From: Rhodopirellula sp.
GTDB taxonomy: Bacteria; Planctomycetota; Planctomycetia; Pirellulales; Pirellulaceae
NCBI GenBank assembly: GCA_003513555.1
Contig: DOPG01000196.1
Coordinates: forward strand, 1 to 38,959
Direction: 5' to 3'
DNA length: 38,959 bases
In this document: positions 7,669 through 16,702 of the stretch, in pieces
Numbering within the stretch: the stretch's first letter is position 1
How the letters are laid out: every line of letters begins with the position of its first letter
Position numbers and translations under genes: made by a program
The notes under the pieces: generated by a model
The model's input: only the letters and a program-made list of their open reading frames with translations
What the model was told of the DNA's origin: nothing
The model's database searches: none

Positions 7669-10374
7669 CTAATTTGAAAGGTTTCTGAGTACGGTCGGCA
7701 AGATGCCGCCGTTGCGATAGTACTGCATTTCGACAGGAGTATCGATTCTTACCACGCATGGAAAACTGGTTGTGCTACCGTCGTCAGACGTGGCGTTGAC
7801 TGTGATCGTTGACCGTGGCTGAAGCTCGTTCGAGAGTTCAGGTATGTCGATTGATTCTTCCCCTGTGAGTCCCAGAGACTGCCACGTGGCACCATCAGCA
7901 AACTCAAGCGGTAAGACACCCATACCAACCAGATTGCTGCGGTGGATGCGTTCGTAACTCGCCGCAATGACTGCTTTGACGCCCAGCAGCATCGTGCCTT
8001 TGGCCGCCCAGTCACGACTACTTCCCGTACCGTATTCTGAGCCAGCCAGAACTACCAGCGGTACTCCCTCAGCCTGATATTTCATTGAGGCATCATAGAT
8101 GCTCATGACCTCACCATCGGGTAGATGGCGTGTGACGCCACCCTCGGTTCCAGGAGCTAATTGATTACGGATGCGAATGTTGGCAAAGGTCCCTCGTACC
8201 ATGACTCGGTCATTTCCGCGACGCGATCCAAAACTATTGAAGTTTTTGATTTCGACTCCGTTTTCCTGGAGGTATTTTCCTGCAGGTCCATCCGAAGCGA
8301 TAGCGCCAGCGGGCGAAATGTGATCCGTGGTGACGGAATCTCCAAGTAACGCGAGGACGCGTGCTTGGTGCACTGGCTTGATGTCCGGTATGGCGTCTCC
8401 GGCAACACAGTCGAGGAACGGTGGGTGTTGAATGTAGGTGCTGGAATCATTCCAGGGGTAAATGGCTCCACCCGCAGCGTCAATCGCATTCCACAATTCA
8501 TTGCCGTTGACTGCTGCATCGTATTCTTCCGTGAACATCTCTGGATGGATTGACGTTGCAATGGTGTCCCTGACTTCTTCAGCAGTGGGCCAAAGTTCTT
8601 TCAGGAATACATCTTTTCCGTCGCTATCTTGACCGATCGGCTCAGACGCCAAATCGATGTCGGTCGTTCCTGCAAGAGCATAGGCCACCACCAGCGGTGG
8701 GCTGGCAAGGTAATTTGCTTTGGTCAGTGGATTCACACGACCTTCGAAGTTGCGATTGCCACTTAGCACTGCTGATGCGATCAAGTCGCCTTCGCGTATG
8801 GCTTCGGCCACCGGTGGTGGCAGTGGACCGCTGTTTCCAATGCAGGTGGTGCAACCATAGCCTACTGTGTGGAACCCCAGTTCTTTCAAGTCATTCGTCA
8901 AGCCGGCTTTGTCCAGGTAGTCACTCACAACCCGCGAACCGGGTGCGAGGCTTGTTTTCACGTGTGATGCCACAGTAAGCCCTCGGGCAACGGCTTTCTT
9001 GGCCAATAGCCCAGCACCGATCATGACGGAAGGGTTGCTGGTGTTGGTGCATGAGGTGATTGCCGCTATGACAACGGCACCGTGTGATATCTGGCTGCTA
9101 TGCCCGTTGTCCTTGACCGTGGCAACCCGATCTAAATCACTACTCTCAAGACCAAACCCTGTCTTGCCAATCGGCGCGGTGAGGGAATCGTTGAACGACT
9201 GTTTCATGTCGTTTAACGAAATTCTGTCTTGTGGACGTTTGGGGCCAGCCAAGCTTGGTACGACAGTGCCCAGGTCAAGCGAAAGCTTCTTGGTGTAGTT
9301 CAGTTCTGGGCCATCGTCAGTGCGAAATAGACCTTGCTCTTTCGTGTACCGTTCCACTAGGTCGACCTGCTTGGAATCACGACCCGTTTGACGTAGGTAG
9401 TCAAGTGTCACATCGTCGACCGGGAAGAATCCCATGGTCGCGCCGTATTCCGGGGCCATGTTCGCGATCGTGGCACGATCGGCAACACTCATCCGGTTGG
9501 TGCCATCACCAAAGAATTCGACAAACTTACCGACAACTCCTTCTTCACGGAGCACTTCGACGACGCGAAGCACCATGTCCGTCGCAGTCGCACCTGCAGG
9601 AAGCGAACCCGTCAATTCAAACCCAATCACTTCTGGCATCAACATGTAAAGAGGCTGGCCAAGCATGTTGGCTTCTGCTTCGATTCCGCCGACTCCCCAG
9701 CCCAGTACACCCAAACCATTGATCATGGTGGTATGGCTGTCGGTTCCCACGAGTGTGTCTGGTTGGGCAACTGGTCCTTCCTCGGTCTCCTTCAATGCAA
9801 CCACGCGGGCTAAATATTCCAAGTTGACTTGGTGAACAATTCCAACGTTGGGTGGCACGACTCCGAAGTTATTGAAGGCTTGCTGCCCCCACCTAAGGAA
9901 CTCGTATCGTTCTTTGTTTCTCTCAAACTCGATGTCCACATTCTTATGCAGCGCGCCGTCGCTACCGAAAAAATCGACTTGTACAGAGTGATCGACGACC
10001 AAATCGACGGGAATCAAAGGGTTGATCTTTTCCGGGTCACCGCCGATCCTCTTCATTGCCGAACGCATTGCAGCCAGGTCGACCACAGCGGGTACTCCCG
10101 TAAAGTCTTGCAGCACAACGCGGTACGGCTTGAATGGTACTTCCTGCTTGGCAGGAGCCTCGGCATTCCAAGCAGCAAGATTTTTGACGTCCTGTTCTGT
10201 CACGAGGAAACCATCGCAATTACGCAACACTGCTTCCAGCAGAACTCGGATCGAAAATGGAAGGCGGCTGATCTCTCCTAAACCTGCCTCTTCTAACTTG
10301 CTGAGACGATAAAGGGTTGCGGTGCCGTGTCCGGTGTCAAACTGGTCTCGGGCGCCGAAGGGGTCGAAGGTCAC
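7669..10374 (-). CDS. acnA: Aconitate hydratase A
   Basis: Aconitase of the AcnA/IRP1 type, 901 residues, full length for the family. It isomerises citrate to isocitrate in the TCA cycle using a [4Fe-4S] cluster. The cluster ligands are C442 (ITSCTNTSNPS), C508 and C511 (GCTTCIG). Other signatures are DSHTTMINGLGVLGWGVGG near 212, LSGNRNFEGRV, LLGDSVTTDHISPAGAI and the C-terminal swivel-domain motif EYGTGSSRDWAAKG. The start is a GTG at 10374, and MTFDPFGARDQF is the expected beginning of the family. No strong Shine-Dalgarno is visible. ppiC follows 62 bp downstream. The upstream side is a long region without a convincing gene that must hold the promoter. Confidence 0.97.
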   Translation of the reverse strand: MTFDPFGARDQFDTGHGTATLYRLSKLEEAGLGEISRLPFSIRVLLEAVLRNCDGFLVTEQDVKNLAAWNAEAPAKQEVPFKPYRVVLQDFTGVPAVVDLAAMRSAMKRIGGDPEKINPLIPVDLVVDHSVQVDFFGSDGALHKNVDIEFERNKERYEFLRWGQQAFNNFGVVPPNVGIVHQVNLEYLARVVALKETEEGPVAQPDTLVGTDSHTTMINGLGVLGWGVGGIEAEANMLGQPLYMLMPEVIGFELTGSLPAGATATDMVLRVVEVLREEGVVGKFVEFFGDGTNRMSVADRATIANMAPEYGATMGFFPVDDVTLDYLRQTGRDSKQVDLVERYTKEQGLFRTDDGPELNYTKKLSLDLGTVVPSLAGPKRPQDRISLNDMKQSFNDSLTAPIGKTGFGLESSDLDRVATVKDNGHSSQISHGAVVIAAITSCTNTSNPSVMIGAGLLAKKAVARGLTVASHVKTSLAPGSRVVSDYLDKAGLTNDLKELGFHTVGYGCTTCIGNSGPLPPPVAEAIREGDLIASAVLSGNRNFEGRVNPLTKANYLASPPLVVAYALAGTTDIDLASEPIGQDSDGKDVFLKELWPTAEEVRDTIATSIHPEMFTEEYDAAVNGNELWNAIDAAGGAIYPWNDSSTYIQHPPFLDCVAGDAIPDIKPVHQARVLALLGDSVTTDHISPAGAIASDGPAGKYLQENGVEIKNFNSFGSRRGNDRVMVRGTFANIRIRNQLAPGTEGGVTRHLPDGEVMSIYDASMKYQAEGVPLVVLAGSEYGTGSSRDWAAKGTMLLGVKAVIAASYERIHRSNLVGMGVLPLEFADGATWQSLGLTGEESIDIPELSNELQPRSTITVNATSDDGSTTSFPCVVRIDTPVEMQYYRNGGILPTVLRNLSN

Positions 10375-11268
10375 GGGGCTGCTCTCTACGTGATTTGTGC
10401 TGAAATCCTGCTAAAACGAAGGTCAGTGTAACGATCTAATAATTAGTTGTCTGCCGGGGCCGATCCTCATTCGTGAGAAGTTAGGGGGAGTTTGCGGACT
10501 TTTGCGGTTCTCTTGGCCATTCTGAATTATGGCGGGAAGATACCTCTCCTCTCGTCTTCTTGGGCCAGTCACCGCCCTGAACATTCGAGCACGATCTGAT
10601 GAATCTACTATAAGTTGGTAATTGTCGTCTGATTTTTTCGGTAATGCTCGGCCTTCTGTGCCTAAGCGGAGCGAATGAGGCTGTTGCTTTCGGGCTGTTC
10701 CCGTCAGGTGACAGTGTTGGTGGTAGTCAGGTCGCCCAGCACGGTGATTGCCGGAAATACGACGATGTGGGCCATGTACGAAAAGGCAGTTTATTCAAGA
10801 GAAGCATGCATTGCCTGTTGCCACCCCCACAACCCCTGCGACGAAATCATCCTCTGATGATGTTTGACGCAATGATGATGGAGGAGTTAGTTAATTGAGA
10901 TGCGTGAGACGGTCGAGGTAGCAACCTTCTTCCCAAGTATGCCATCCTCACCCAAAACACGAAAACAGTAAACAGAGACGAGTTGGTGAGCCACGATGAA
11001 GTCGACAACGCAAGACAGACGTCCGGTCACGGCCCCGTAATGGTCGCCCCCGTTGGTGTCACTGGCGGAGACGGCAATCCTAAACCGCTATTTTCCAATC
11101 CGTTAGAACCCAATGAACGACCATTGGAGGACTTGTCGAAAGGTCGGGTTTGGATCTCATCGCCGCGACTTGCCATTCCTGCCCCCACGGCAGAATCTAA
11201 ATCCACGCTCATTCCTTTGCCAATACGCAATGACAATTGAAACGTCAGCCGAACAGGGAAAAAGAGTG
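10375..11268. other. Gene-poor intergenic region between acnA and the GT4 gene
   Basis: About 890 bp with no recognisable gene. It must carry the acnA promoter near its left end, but no convincing -35/-10 pair stood out. Overlapping weak frames exist on both strands: a plus-strand frame at 10644-10898 (listed separately), another at about 10983-11240 and a minus-strand one at 11027-11326. None resembles a known family. A small perfect hairpin, ATCATC and GATGAT around CTCT, lies at 10846-10861 with no T-run. Decayed coding sequence is possible. Confidence 0.5.
10644..10898 (+). CDS. Doubtful 84-residue open frame with signal-like N-terminus
   Basis: This frame starts MLGLLCLSGANEAVAFG, which weakly resembles a short signal peptide, and ends DAMMMEELVN. 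No Shine-Dalgarno and no known domain are visible. An overlapping frame (10675-10857) ends with a cysteine-rich stretch, ACIACCHPHNPCDE, so a frameshifted relic is equally possible. It is listed only because it lies in an otherwise empty region; it may well not be a gene. Confidence 0.18.
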   Translation: MLGLLCLSGANEAVAFGLFPSGDSVGGSQVAQHGDCRKYDDVGHVRKGSLFKRSMHCLLPPPQPLRRNHPLMMFDAMMMEELVN

Positions 11269-12375
11269 TCATGCATGGATCAGGTCTTCGTAGTGGTCTC
11301 GGTACCGCTTGGCCACGCTGGCCCAAGAGTGGTGTTGGCTCACGTACTGCTGATTGGCTGTACCCGTTGCAGTTGCAATTGATTCATTGTCCAGGAAACG
11401 CGATGCGAGAACGGTCATCTGTTGACTGTCGCCTACCTCGAATGTTTGTTGCAGCCAGTCATGTTGGAGCAACTCTTGGCTGCCCTCGACTCGGCTGCAA
11501 ACAACGGGTTTTCCGCTTGCCATCGCTTCAAGAATGACATTGGGCATTCCTTCGTAACGGCTTGGTAGGACGACGAGTCGACAGCTTGTCATCAAGGAGG
11601 CAATGTCGGGACGCCAGCCTAATAATTGCACTTGTTCGGGACCGCAGTTCGCGGCCCAAGATTCCAGTTCGGCTCGCAGAGGGCCATCTCCGACCAAGGC
11701 CAGACGCCGATTCGAGCCTCGGGGTGCCAGTTCGTCAATTTTTGACTGCAGTAGTTCAATTCCCTTTTGCGGGTGTAATCGCCCCACAAATAAACTCACT
11801 GCTGCATCGCTGGGCCATCCGATGTGTGCCCAGTCGAAGCTCTGTGCAGTGGAAAAAGATTTTGCATCTACTCCGTTCGGAATCACTGTTAGTTTTGATG
11901 CGGGGCAGCCCAAATGGCTGGCAGCGAATTTTTCTACTGCTTCGCTGACACAAATGACTGATTGACTCGACTTCAGTGCGTATTTCTCAATCCGGCAACG
12001 GAGTCTTTTCGGTTCCGCGACGCGTATTCCGGCAACACATGTTTGGATACCTGATGACTTCGCTGCGAATGTTCCGAGGACATTGGCATGGTGCAGAAAC
12101 GTTTGGCAGACGTCCGCATTCGAGTGTGAAAGCCATTTTCGCAATTTGCTGTAGGCTGACATGACTTGCAGGCTTGTATTGGCGTTGCCCGAAGATACTT
12201 CGATTCCACAATCTGTGAGGCGTTTGACAAGTGAACCACGCTCATGGTCAGGCAGACTGCCAAGTGAAAATACCCTGATTTCGTCTCCAGCACTTGCCAT
12301 GCTGACTGCTAATGCGGTCAAGCAACGCTCTGCACCACCCACGAACAATTCAGTAATGACAAAGTCAATTCTCAT
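11269..12375 (-). CDS. Glycosyltransferase family 4 (GT-B fold)
   Basis: A 368-residue GT-B glycosyltransferase. The N-terminal acceptor domain begins MRIDFVITELFVGGAER, with the typical GGAER loop at 13-17. The C-terminal nucleotide-sugar domain has VIPNGVD (164-170), LFVGRLHPQKG (195-205), LVGDGPLR (227-234), LLGWRPDI and the GT4 E-x7-E motif from E275 to E283 (EGMPNVILE). It should transfer a sugar from an NDP-sugar onto a lipid or polysaccharide precursor at the cytoplasmic membrane face. There is no signal or transmembrane segment. It is not clustered with other polysaccharide genes, so donor and acceptor are unknown. The gene at 12492 lies upstream on the same strand with a 116 bp gap. 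Confidence 0.9.
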   Translation of the reverse strand: MRIDFVITELFVGGAERCLTALAVSMASAGDEIRVFSLGSLPDHERGSLVKRLTDCGIEVSSGNANTSLQVMSAYSKLRKWLSHSNADVCQTFLHHANVLGTFAAKSSGIQTCVAGIRVAEPKRLRCRIEKYALKSSQSVICVSEAVEKFAASHLGCPASKLTVIPNGVDAKSFSTAQSFDWAHIGWPSDAAVSLFVGRLHPQKGIELLQSKIDELAPRGSNRRLALVGDGPLRAELESWAANCGPEQVQLLGWRPDIASLMTSCRLVVLPSRYEGMPNVILEAMASGKPVVCSRVEGSQELLQHDWLQQTFEVGDSQQMTVLASRFLDNESIATATGTANQQYVSQHHSWASVAKRYRDHYEDLIHA

Positions 12376-12491
12376 GAGTCGAATTTTAGCCTGGCTTTAA
12401 TGATGACCATGGATAAGAAAACAAGACTATCAGCGAATTACGCCATGAGTGGCTGGCTGTTCATTCAACCTGAAATTCGCAATCCCCTGAT

Positions 12492-13211
12492 TTAGCGAAT
12501 CTTGCCCCAAATAGATTCCATCAATTGATACGTCCTCGGGTCGTGTTCCTTCAGCTCCGCGCGAACGAAGGGGAAAAAGTCATTCACCCCAAAATAAGCC
12601 TCTGTCGATTCCGCAAAGTACTCTTTGTGATTGGTCAGTGCATAGTGTTTGACCTTGCGACCGGTGAACAAGAGGACTTCCTCGTAAAGGCCTGCTGTTT
12701 TGGCTGACTCAAAAGCGGCAAGGACTTGTGGTTCGTCAAATCCGATAATCTGGTCATGGTACGCATGCGCCAGTTCATGCAGGATGACATAGGGGTGCTT
12801 GGCCCACTGCGATCTGGAAAGGAGTTGTTTTGCTTGCGGAACATGAACATGCTTCGCCAAACCTGGGTCGTGCCCGTTTTTTTCAAGCCAGTCTCGACTC
12901 GGGTGATACTGCATATTTCCCAGTTTATGGTTCCAGTCGATCCAGATTCGAAGCGTCTGCAGTTCCATGACACGGTCTTCCGGGACAATGTATTTCACTC
13001 TTTGTAAGTGATTGGCGAGTGCTTTAAGTGCCTCATTTCCGATTTCCACATTTTCACCATCGAGCATCTCAGGGTCTACGGAGACCTGCCAACCTTCAAT
13101 GTTCTTCACCACTCGTTGGGTTGGTTCCGCTGCGGTGGTGGTCGAGCCATCCACGAACGAAAGCCAGGGCAGACAACCAGCGACTAAAAAAATGCAAGCA
13201 AATGGTCTCAT
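12492..13211 (-). CDS. Secreted HExxH zinc-metallopeptidase-like protein
   Basis: A 239-residue protein with an N-terminal signal sequence (MRPFACIFLVAGCLPWLSFV, then a likely cleavage before residue 30). Residues 145-149 are HELAH, a zincin HExxH motif within ILHELAHAYHDQ. About 50 residues later comes KEYFAESTEAYFG (196-208), where Glu197 or Glu201 fits the third zinc ligand seen in gluzincin-like proteins of the anthrax lethal factor C-terminal type. It is therefore probably a small secreted or periplasmic metallopeptidase; similar hypothetical proteins occur in planctomycetes as far as I recall. Substrate and neighbours give no further clue. The zinc-binding call is well supported; peptidase activity is inferred. 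Confidence 0.75.
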   Translation of the reverse strand: MRPFACIFLVAGCLPWLSFVDGSTTTAAEPTQRVVKNIEGWQVSVDPEMLDGENVEIGNEALKALANHLQRVKYIVPEDRVMELQTLRIWIDWNHKLGNMQYHPSRDWLEKNGHDPGLAKHVHVPQAKQLLSRSQWAKHPYVILHELAHAYHDQIIGFDEPQVLAAFESAKTAGLYEEVLLFTGRKVKHYALTNHKEYFAESTEAYFGVNDFFPFVRAELKEHDPRTYQLMESIWGKIR

Positions 13212-13926
13212 TCGTCAATTGCTCCGGTAGTGGAATTGGCACAGGACTTGCTCCTTCCATCATCAAATGGGAGAGGCGAACCCAGCCCGAGCGACCTCGG
13301 GTTGGTCATGTAGTTATAGGCGATTGTTGCGTCCTTTGGTGAAGCGGTCACAATCCTACGTTTTCACTGATAATGATCGAAATAATCGTTGTAAACCGAT
13401 TCGGCTCGACGATGTTAGCAAAGCAGATGAGAGTTGGTGTCTCGGGACGACCGCCAATTGTCGACTTTCAATGAGTAAGTTTTGCGCATCTCAGTTGCCT
13501 GTAAATTGAGCACTAAACAATGAATACGATGACTTTCACCATCGAGTCAGTTCACGGCGTCAAGCAGACATTGGTACTCGGGTTACCTACACCAACCGCG
13601 GCATCAGATGCTAGCAAGGATCAGGGCTGTGACCTTAATCGTGGTGTGACTTCGGGTTCGTCAAGCGGCGGTCGTTACGAAAAGTAGTTTCAACTCGCTT
13701 CGGCACACGTGACACGATGGTGCTGCGTTTGGAGTGAAGGAAGAAAGCTGCTTGGTTTACGGATGCTGTACGTAATTCGGGTTATCTTGCAGTCTGTTGA
13801 TGAAGAAAAACGCGGACCCATTGTGACGCCGCAGGTGGGTGGTGGCGGACCACGTTCCAGCTGGTCGACACTAACCGGCAAAGTGCGATTGCATGTAGCG
13901 TTGCAAGCGACGTGGCTTACGTCCCA
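13212..13926. other. Intergenic region without a convincing gene
   Basis: About 715 bp between the start of the HExxH gene and the end of folP. Short frames exist on both strands (for example 13709-13999 plus and 13690-13881 minus), but they overlap folP or lack family resemblance. A 55-residue frame at 13520-13687 is listed separately. No folP terminator with a T-run was found and no RNA gene is apparent. Confidence 0.45.
13520..13687 (+). CDS. Doubtful 55-residue open frame
   Basis: The frame begins MNTMTFTIESVHGVKQ and ends in a Gly/Ser-rich tail, SGSSSGGRYEK. It has no Shine-Dalgarno, no recognised domain and no operon partner. The first 20 residues look somewhat like a beta strand-rich start. 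It is offered as a candidate small protein in an otherwise empty interval and is more likely than not to be chance. Confidence 0.15.
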   Translation: MNTMTFTIESVHGVKQTLVLGLPTPTAASDASKDQGCDLNRGVTSGSSSGGRYEK

Positions 13927-14778
13927 TCAATCACTACAGTCGAGTCCACCTGCAGCTCGAAACAATTTGAGGCCGTCCACGGTTGGTTTAACATCGTGAA
14001 CCCTGAGAACGTGAGCACCAGCAGCTGCCATGGCCAGCGAAACGCCCAGCGTGCCCGCGGTCCGGTCGGCTGACTTATCTCCAAGAATTTTGCCAATGAA
14101 TCCCTTTCGAGAGTGTCCAATCAAGATTGGGCAACCTGTTTCCTGGAATCGTGTTGCATTCTTCAGTAAAGCCACGTTGTGCTCATGCGTCTTGCCAAAT
14201 CCGATTCCCGGGTCAAGGCAGATACGGCGCAGATCAATGCCCGCTGCAACGCAGAAATCTCGTCTTGCGATCAGGTAATCCAAAATTTCGCCGACAACGT
14301 CTTCATACGACGGCTTGTCTTGCATGATTTGAGGATTTCCTTGCATGTGCATCAGGCACAACCCAGCATCGCTATTCATGGCGATACGAATCATGTCAGG
14401 ATCACCTTCTAACCCTGTCACATCATTCAGTATTTCCGCACCTGCTTTCAACGCAAGTTCCGCTACGCGAGCCTTGCTCGTGTCAATGCTTATGGGAATC
14501 GTGAGTTCAGACAAGCCTTCAATGACTGGAATTACCCTGTCAATTTCCTCGTTTACCCCGACGGGGTTACTATAAGGTCGGGTGCTCTCACCTCCGATGT
14601 CGATGATGTCTGCACCGTCATGTTGCATTTGCAAAGCTGTCGCGATAGCAGCTTGCGAAGTTTCGTATTTGCCACCATCGGAAAAACTGTCTGGTGTGAC
14701 ATTCAGGATGCCCATGACCAAGGGTGACTGTTCTAATGACAGTTGCCGCGTTCCCAAGTGCCAGATTTTACTTACCAT
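13927..14778 (-). CDS. folP: Dihydropteroate synthase
   Basis: FolP, 283 residues, TIM barrel. It condenses hydroxymethyl-dihydropterin pyrophosphate with p-aminobenzoate in folate synthesis. Motifs in order are GILNVTPDSFSDGG (23-36), GGESTRP (62-68), ISIDTSK (96-102), NDVTG (118-122), DPGIGFGK (189-196), GHSRKGF (221-227) and RVHDV (259-263), all at the usual spacing. It is the last gene of a five-gene minus-strand run. Its ATG overlaps the lptE stop in ATGGTAA (7 bp shared), which suggests translational coupling. No T-run terminator was seen behind it. Confidence 0.96.
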   Translation of the reverse strand: MVSKIWHLGTRQLSLEQSPLVMGILNVTPDSFSDGGKYETSQAAIATALQMQHDGADIIDIGGESTRPYSNPVGVNEEIDRVIPVIEGLSELTIPISIDTSKARVAELALKAGAEILNDVTGLEGDPDMIRIAMNSDAGLCLMHMQGNPQIMQDKPSYEDVVGEILDYLIARRDFCVAAGIDLRRICLDPGIGFGKTHEHNVALLKNATRFQETGCPILIGHSRKGFIGKILGDKSADRTAGTLGVSLAMAAAGAHVLRVHDVKPTVDGLKLFRAAGGLDCSD

Positions 14779-15335
14779 CGAAGTTCCATCTGCGACACGA
14801 TAGAGCTGGCAAGTTGCTCAATGGCAGCTTGGGTCGCGAGGCCAACAGATTGGCCAGCTTCAGGCACAAAACGACTTTCCTGAGCGAAGCTGATGCTGAT
14901 GTCATCACTCGGAACCACACTGTTTTGCATCAGCAACTCCCCTTCCCTGCTGACCCAACTGGATCGGACCGAAATTACTGCATTGAGAGCTCGAGGGTCA
15001 TCGGTATCTGCTTCTGAGAGTACCTGCTTTGTTTGCCGAGTTACTCTGCAAGTTAGCGTGCTGTCAGCGTTTGGGTCGCCGGTCACTTTGTACGGGGTTC
15101 GATTCTCGATTTCATTCGTAATCGCTTCCGTTAGTCTAATTCCCAGATCATGCCGGAAGGTATCGTTGCGAACAATGGGAACATGAATGGTTCGTATTCC
15201 CGTCCGAAATATTGCAGCGGAGCCAAAACGGTAGGTCACGCAACCTGCGGATAGCAGGGTTGATGCTGCCAGCAGTAGTAGGAAGAGTGGCCCATGACGA
15301 TAAGGCGTCAAAAAATTCGAGACTGGATCTCTCAT
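14772..15335 (-). CDS. lptE: LptE-like LPS-assembly lipoprotein
   Basis: A 187-residue lipoprotein with a hydrophobic signal (GPLFLLLLAASTLLSAGC) and lipobox cysteine at residue 32. The mature part starts VTYRFGSAAIFRTGIRTIHVPIVRND, the typical LptE beginning, followed by TEAITNEIENRTPYKV and a domain ending QLASSIVSQM. LptE plugs the LptD barrel in the outer membrane and helps insert lipopolysaccharide. Its start shares ATGA with the stop of the upstream BamD-like gene (15332-15335), and folP follows with a 7 bp overlap. Sequence conservation in this family is low, so the call rests on lipobox, length, domain pattern and the BamD-like neighbour. Confidence 0.82.
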   Translation of the reverse strand: MRDPVSNFLTPYRHGPLFLLLLAASTLLSAGCVTYRFGSAAIFRTGIRTIHVPIVRNDTFRHDLGIRLTEAITNEIENRTPYKVTGDPNADSTLTCRVTRQTKQVLSEADTDDPRALNAVISVRSSWVSREGELLMQNSVVPSDDISISFAQESRFVPEAGQSVGLATQAAIEQLASSIVSQMELRW

Positions 15336-16702
15336 CGAAGTTTTGTCTCAGGCTGATCCGTGGATTGTTGTTTGGGTTCCAATGGCGTCGTTTGCTTTTG
15401 ATCAGGAAAGACTTTTTGCAACCAACTGAGCCGTTGTTTAGGAACGTCTGGATACTGTTCGATGGCGGCTAAGCGTGTGCGAGCAGTTTCTGCTTGTGGT
15501 GTGTTGGGATACTCCTTCAGCAGTAGGTTGTAATAAACACGTGCTGCCCCATACTTCTTTTGACGTTCGCGGTACTTGGCTCGGAAGGCGTACCTGCCTG
15601 CACGGTGGTATGCGATTTCGGCTGCTGCTTTCGCAACGGACTCGCTATTGGCAGGGATCTGCATTTTGTCCGGAAAACGATCTCGAGTTTGTTGCACCAG
15701 TTTTTCGGCATCTTCCAGCACAAGCCCGCTGTAGGCGGGACCGGCATAAAGTGCCAGTTTGCACTGAATGCCAAGCATGTGAGCTAAAAACAGGTGTTCG
15801 CTATCTGGGAAAGTCTCTCTCAAATCGGTCAGGAATTCATCTGCCTGAGCATATTTTTGCTGCCTCAAGTATTCGCTTGCTGCCCGCATGGTGGCGTCGT
15901 CTGCAAGACGTCCCGTTGGATCATCGAAGCGAATTTGGTCCAAAACCCGGATGGCGTGGCCGTCCATGTCGTAGATGGGCCGTTTGTCATCTGTGAAGTT
16001 GAAGTTCATCCACGAATCTTTCTCACTGATCACGCGGTTGATCCAGTAATCACTAATTGAGAATAAACGCGCGGCGACGCGGTCAATGTGACGGTTGCGG
16101 GGAAAGTTCTTCTGTAAAGTCTGGTACGTTTCTGTGGCTTTTCGGTAATCTTCTGCAAAGAACTGGCTTTCAGCCTGCATGAAGAGTGCATCCTGCTCCA
16201 ATGCGGTTCTTGGCGCCGCTTCTGCAGCCCGTCCAAATAACTCAGCGGCTTCCATGAACGTATCAATCCGTTCGTCTTCTACTTTTGAGTTTGCGCTACG
16301 GAACAGACTGTCGGCTTCGATGTATAGCTCTTTCGCACGGCTACCATTTTCCTGTTCGCGACCGGTAACTATGTTCAATACTTGTTTGGTTGTTTCCGTT
16401 ACCCTCTCGTTGATCGATTCGCTCTCCGGTTGGGCTGTTAGGGTTGGAGGCGTGGCGAGCGGTGACTCGGCTGATACCTGAGCGATGGGGTTGCTCGTCT
16501 CGTTATTGGCCACCCTGTCTGTTTGGGAGACCGGCGTTTCTGGCGAAGCATTCTCTGGTGTCGTCACGCCTTTCTGCCCTAGCAGCGTACGACATCCTCC
16601 CGTCCAGCAAATACTGGCTGCCAAGATGTATAGACACAGTTGTTGGTGGCTGCGTCGTGCGTTGGTGTTTCTAAAATCAATCCGTTGATTTTTTCGCATC
16701 AT
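15332..16702 (-). CDS. TPR lipoprotein, BamD (YfiO)-like
   Basis: A 456-residue lipoprotein. The signal ends in a lipobox WTGGC with Cys37. Next come about 80 residues of low-complexity Thr/Ser/Glu/Pro sequence, then helical repeats resembling TPRs: a BamD-like stretch (FMQAESQFFAEDYRKATETY, FPRNRHIDRVAARLF) and a C-terminal repeat LLLKEYPNTPQAETARTRLA. E. coli BamD is about 245 residues, so this is much longer, as in other planctomycete homologues. The likely role is outer-membrane protein assembly or scaffolding, consistent with lptE immediately downstream. The two ATG codons at 16702 and 16699 overlap the recO stop (ATGATG containing TGA), so 16702 gives a classic 4-bp ATGA overlap. Function as true BamD is inferred. 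Confidence 0.78.
   Translation of the reverse strand: MMRKNQRIDFRNTNARRSHQQLCLYILAASICWTGGCRTLLGQKGVTTPENASPETPVSQTDRVANNETSNPIAQVSAESPLATPPTLTAQPESESINERVTETTKQVLNIVTGREQENGSRAKELYIEADSLFRSANSKVEDERIDTFMEAAELFGRAAEAAPRTALEQDALFMQAESQFFAEDYRKATETYQTLQKNFPRNRHIDRVAARLFSISDYWINRVISEKDSWMNFNFTDDKRPIYDMDGHAIRVLDQIRFDDPTGRLADDATMRAASEYLRQQKYAQADEFLTDLRETFPDSEHLFLAHMLGIQCKLALYAGPAYSGLVLEDAEKLVQQTRDRFPDKMQIPANSESVAKAAAEIAYHRAGRYAFRAKYRERQKKYGAARVYYNLLLKEYPNTPQAETARTRLAAIEQYPDVPKQRLSWLQKVFPDQKQTTPLEPKQQSTDQPETKLR

Noticed and set aside
11027..11326. Minus-strand frame of 99 residues
   Set aside because: It overlaps the end of the GT4 gene, competes with a plus-strand frame and matches nothing known to me.
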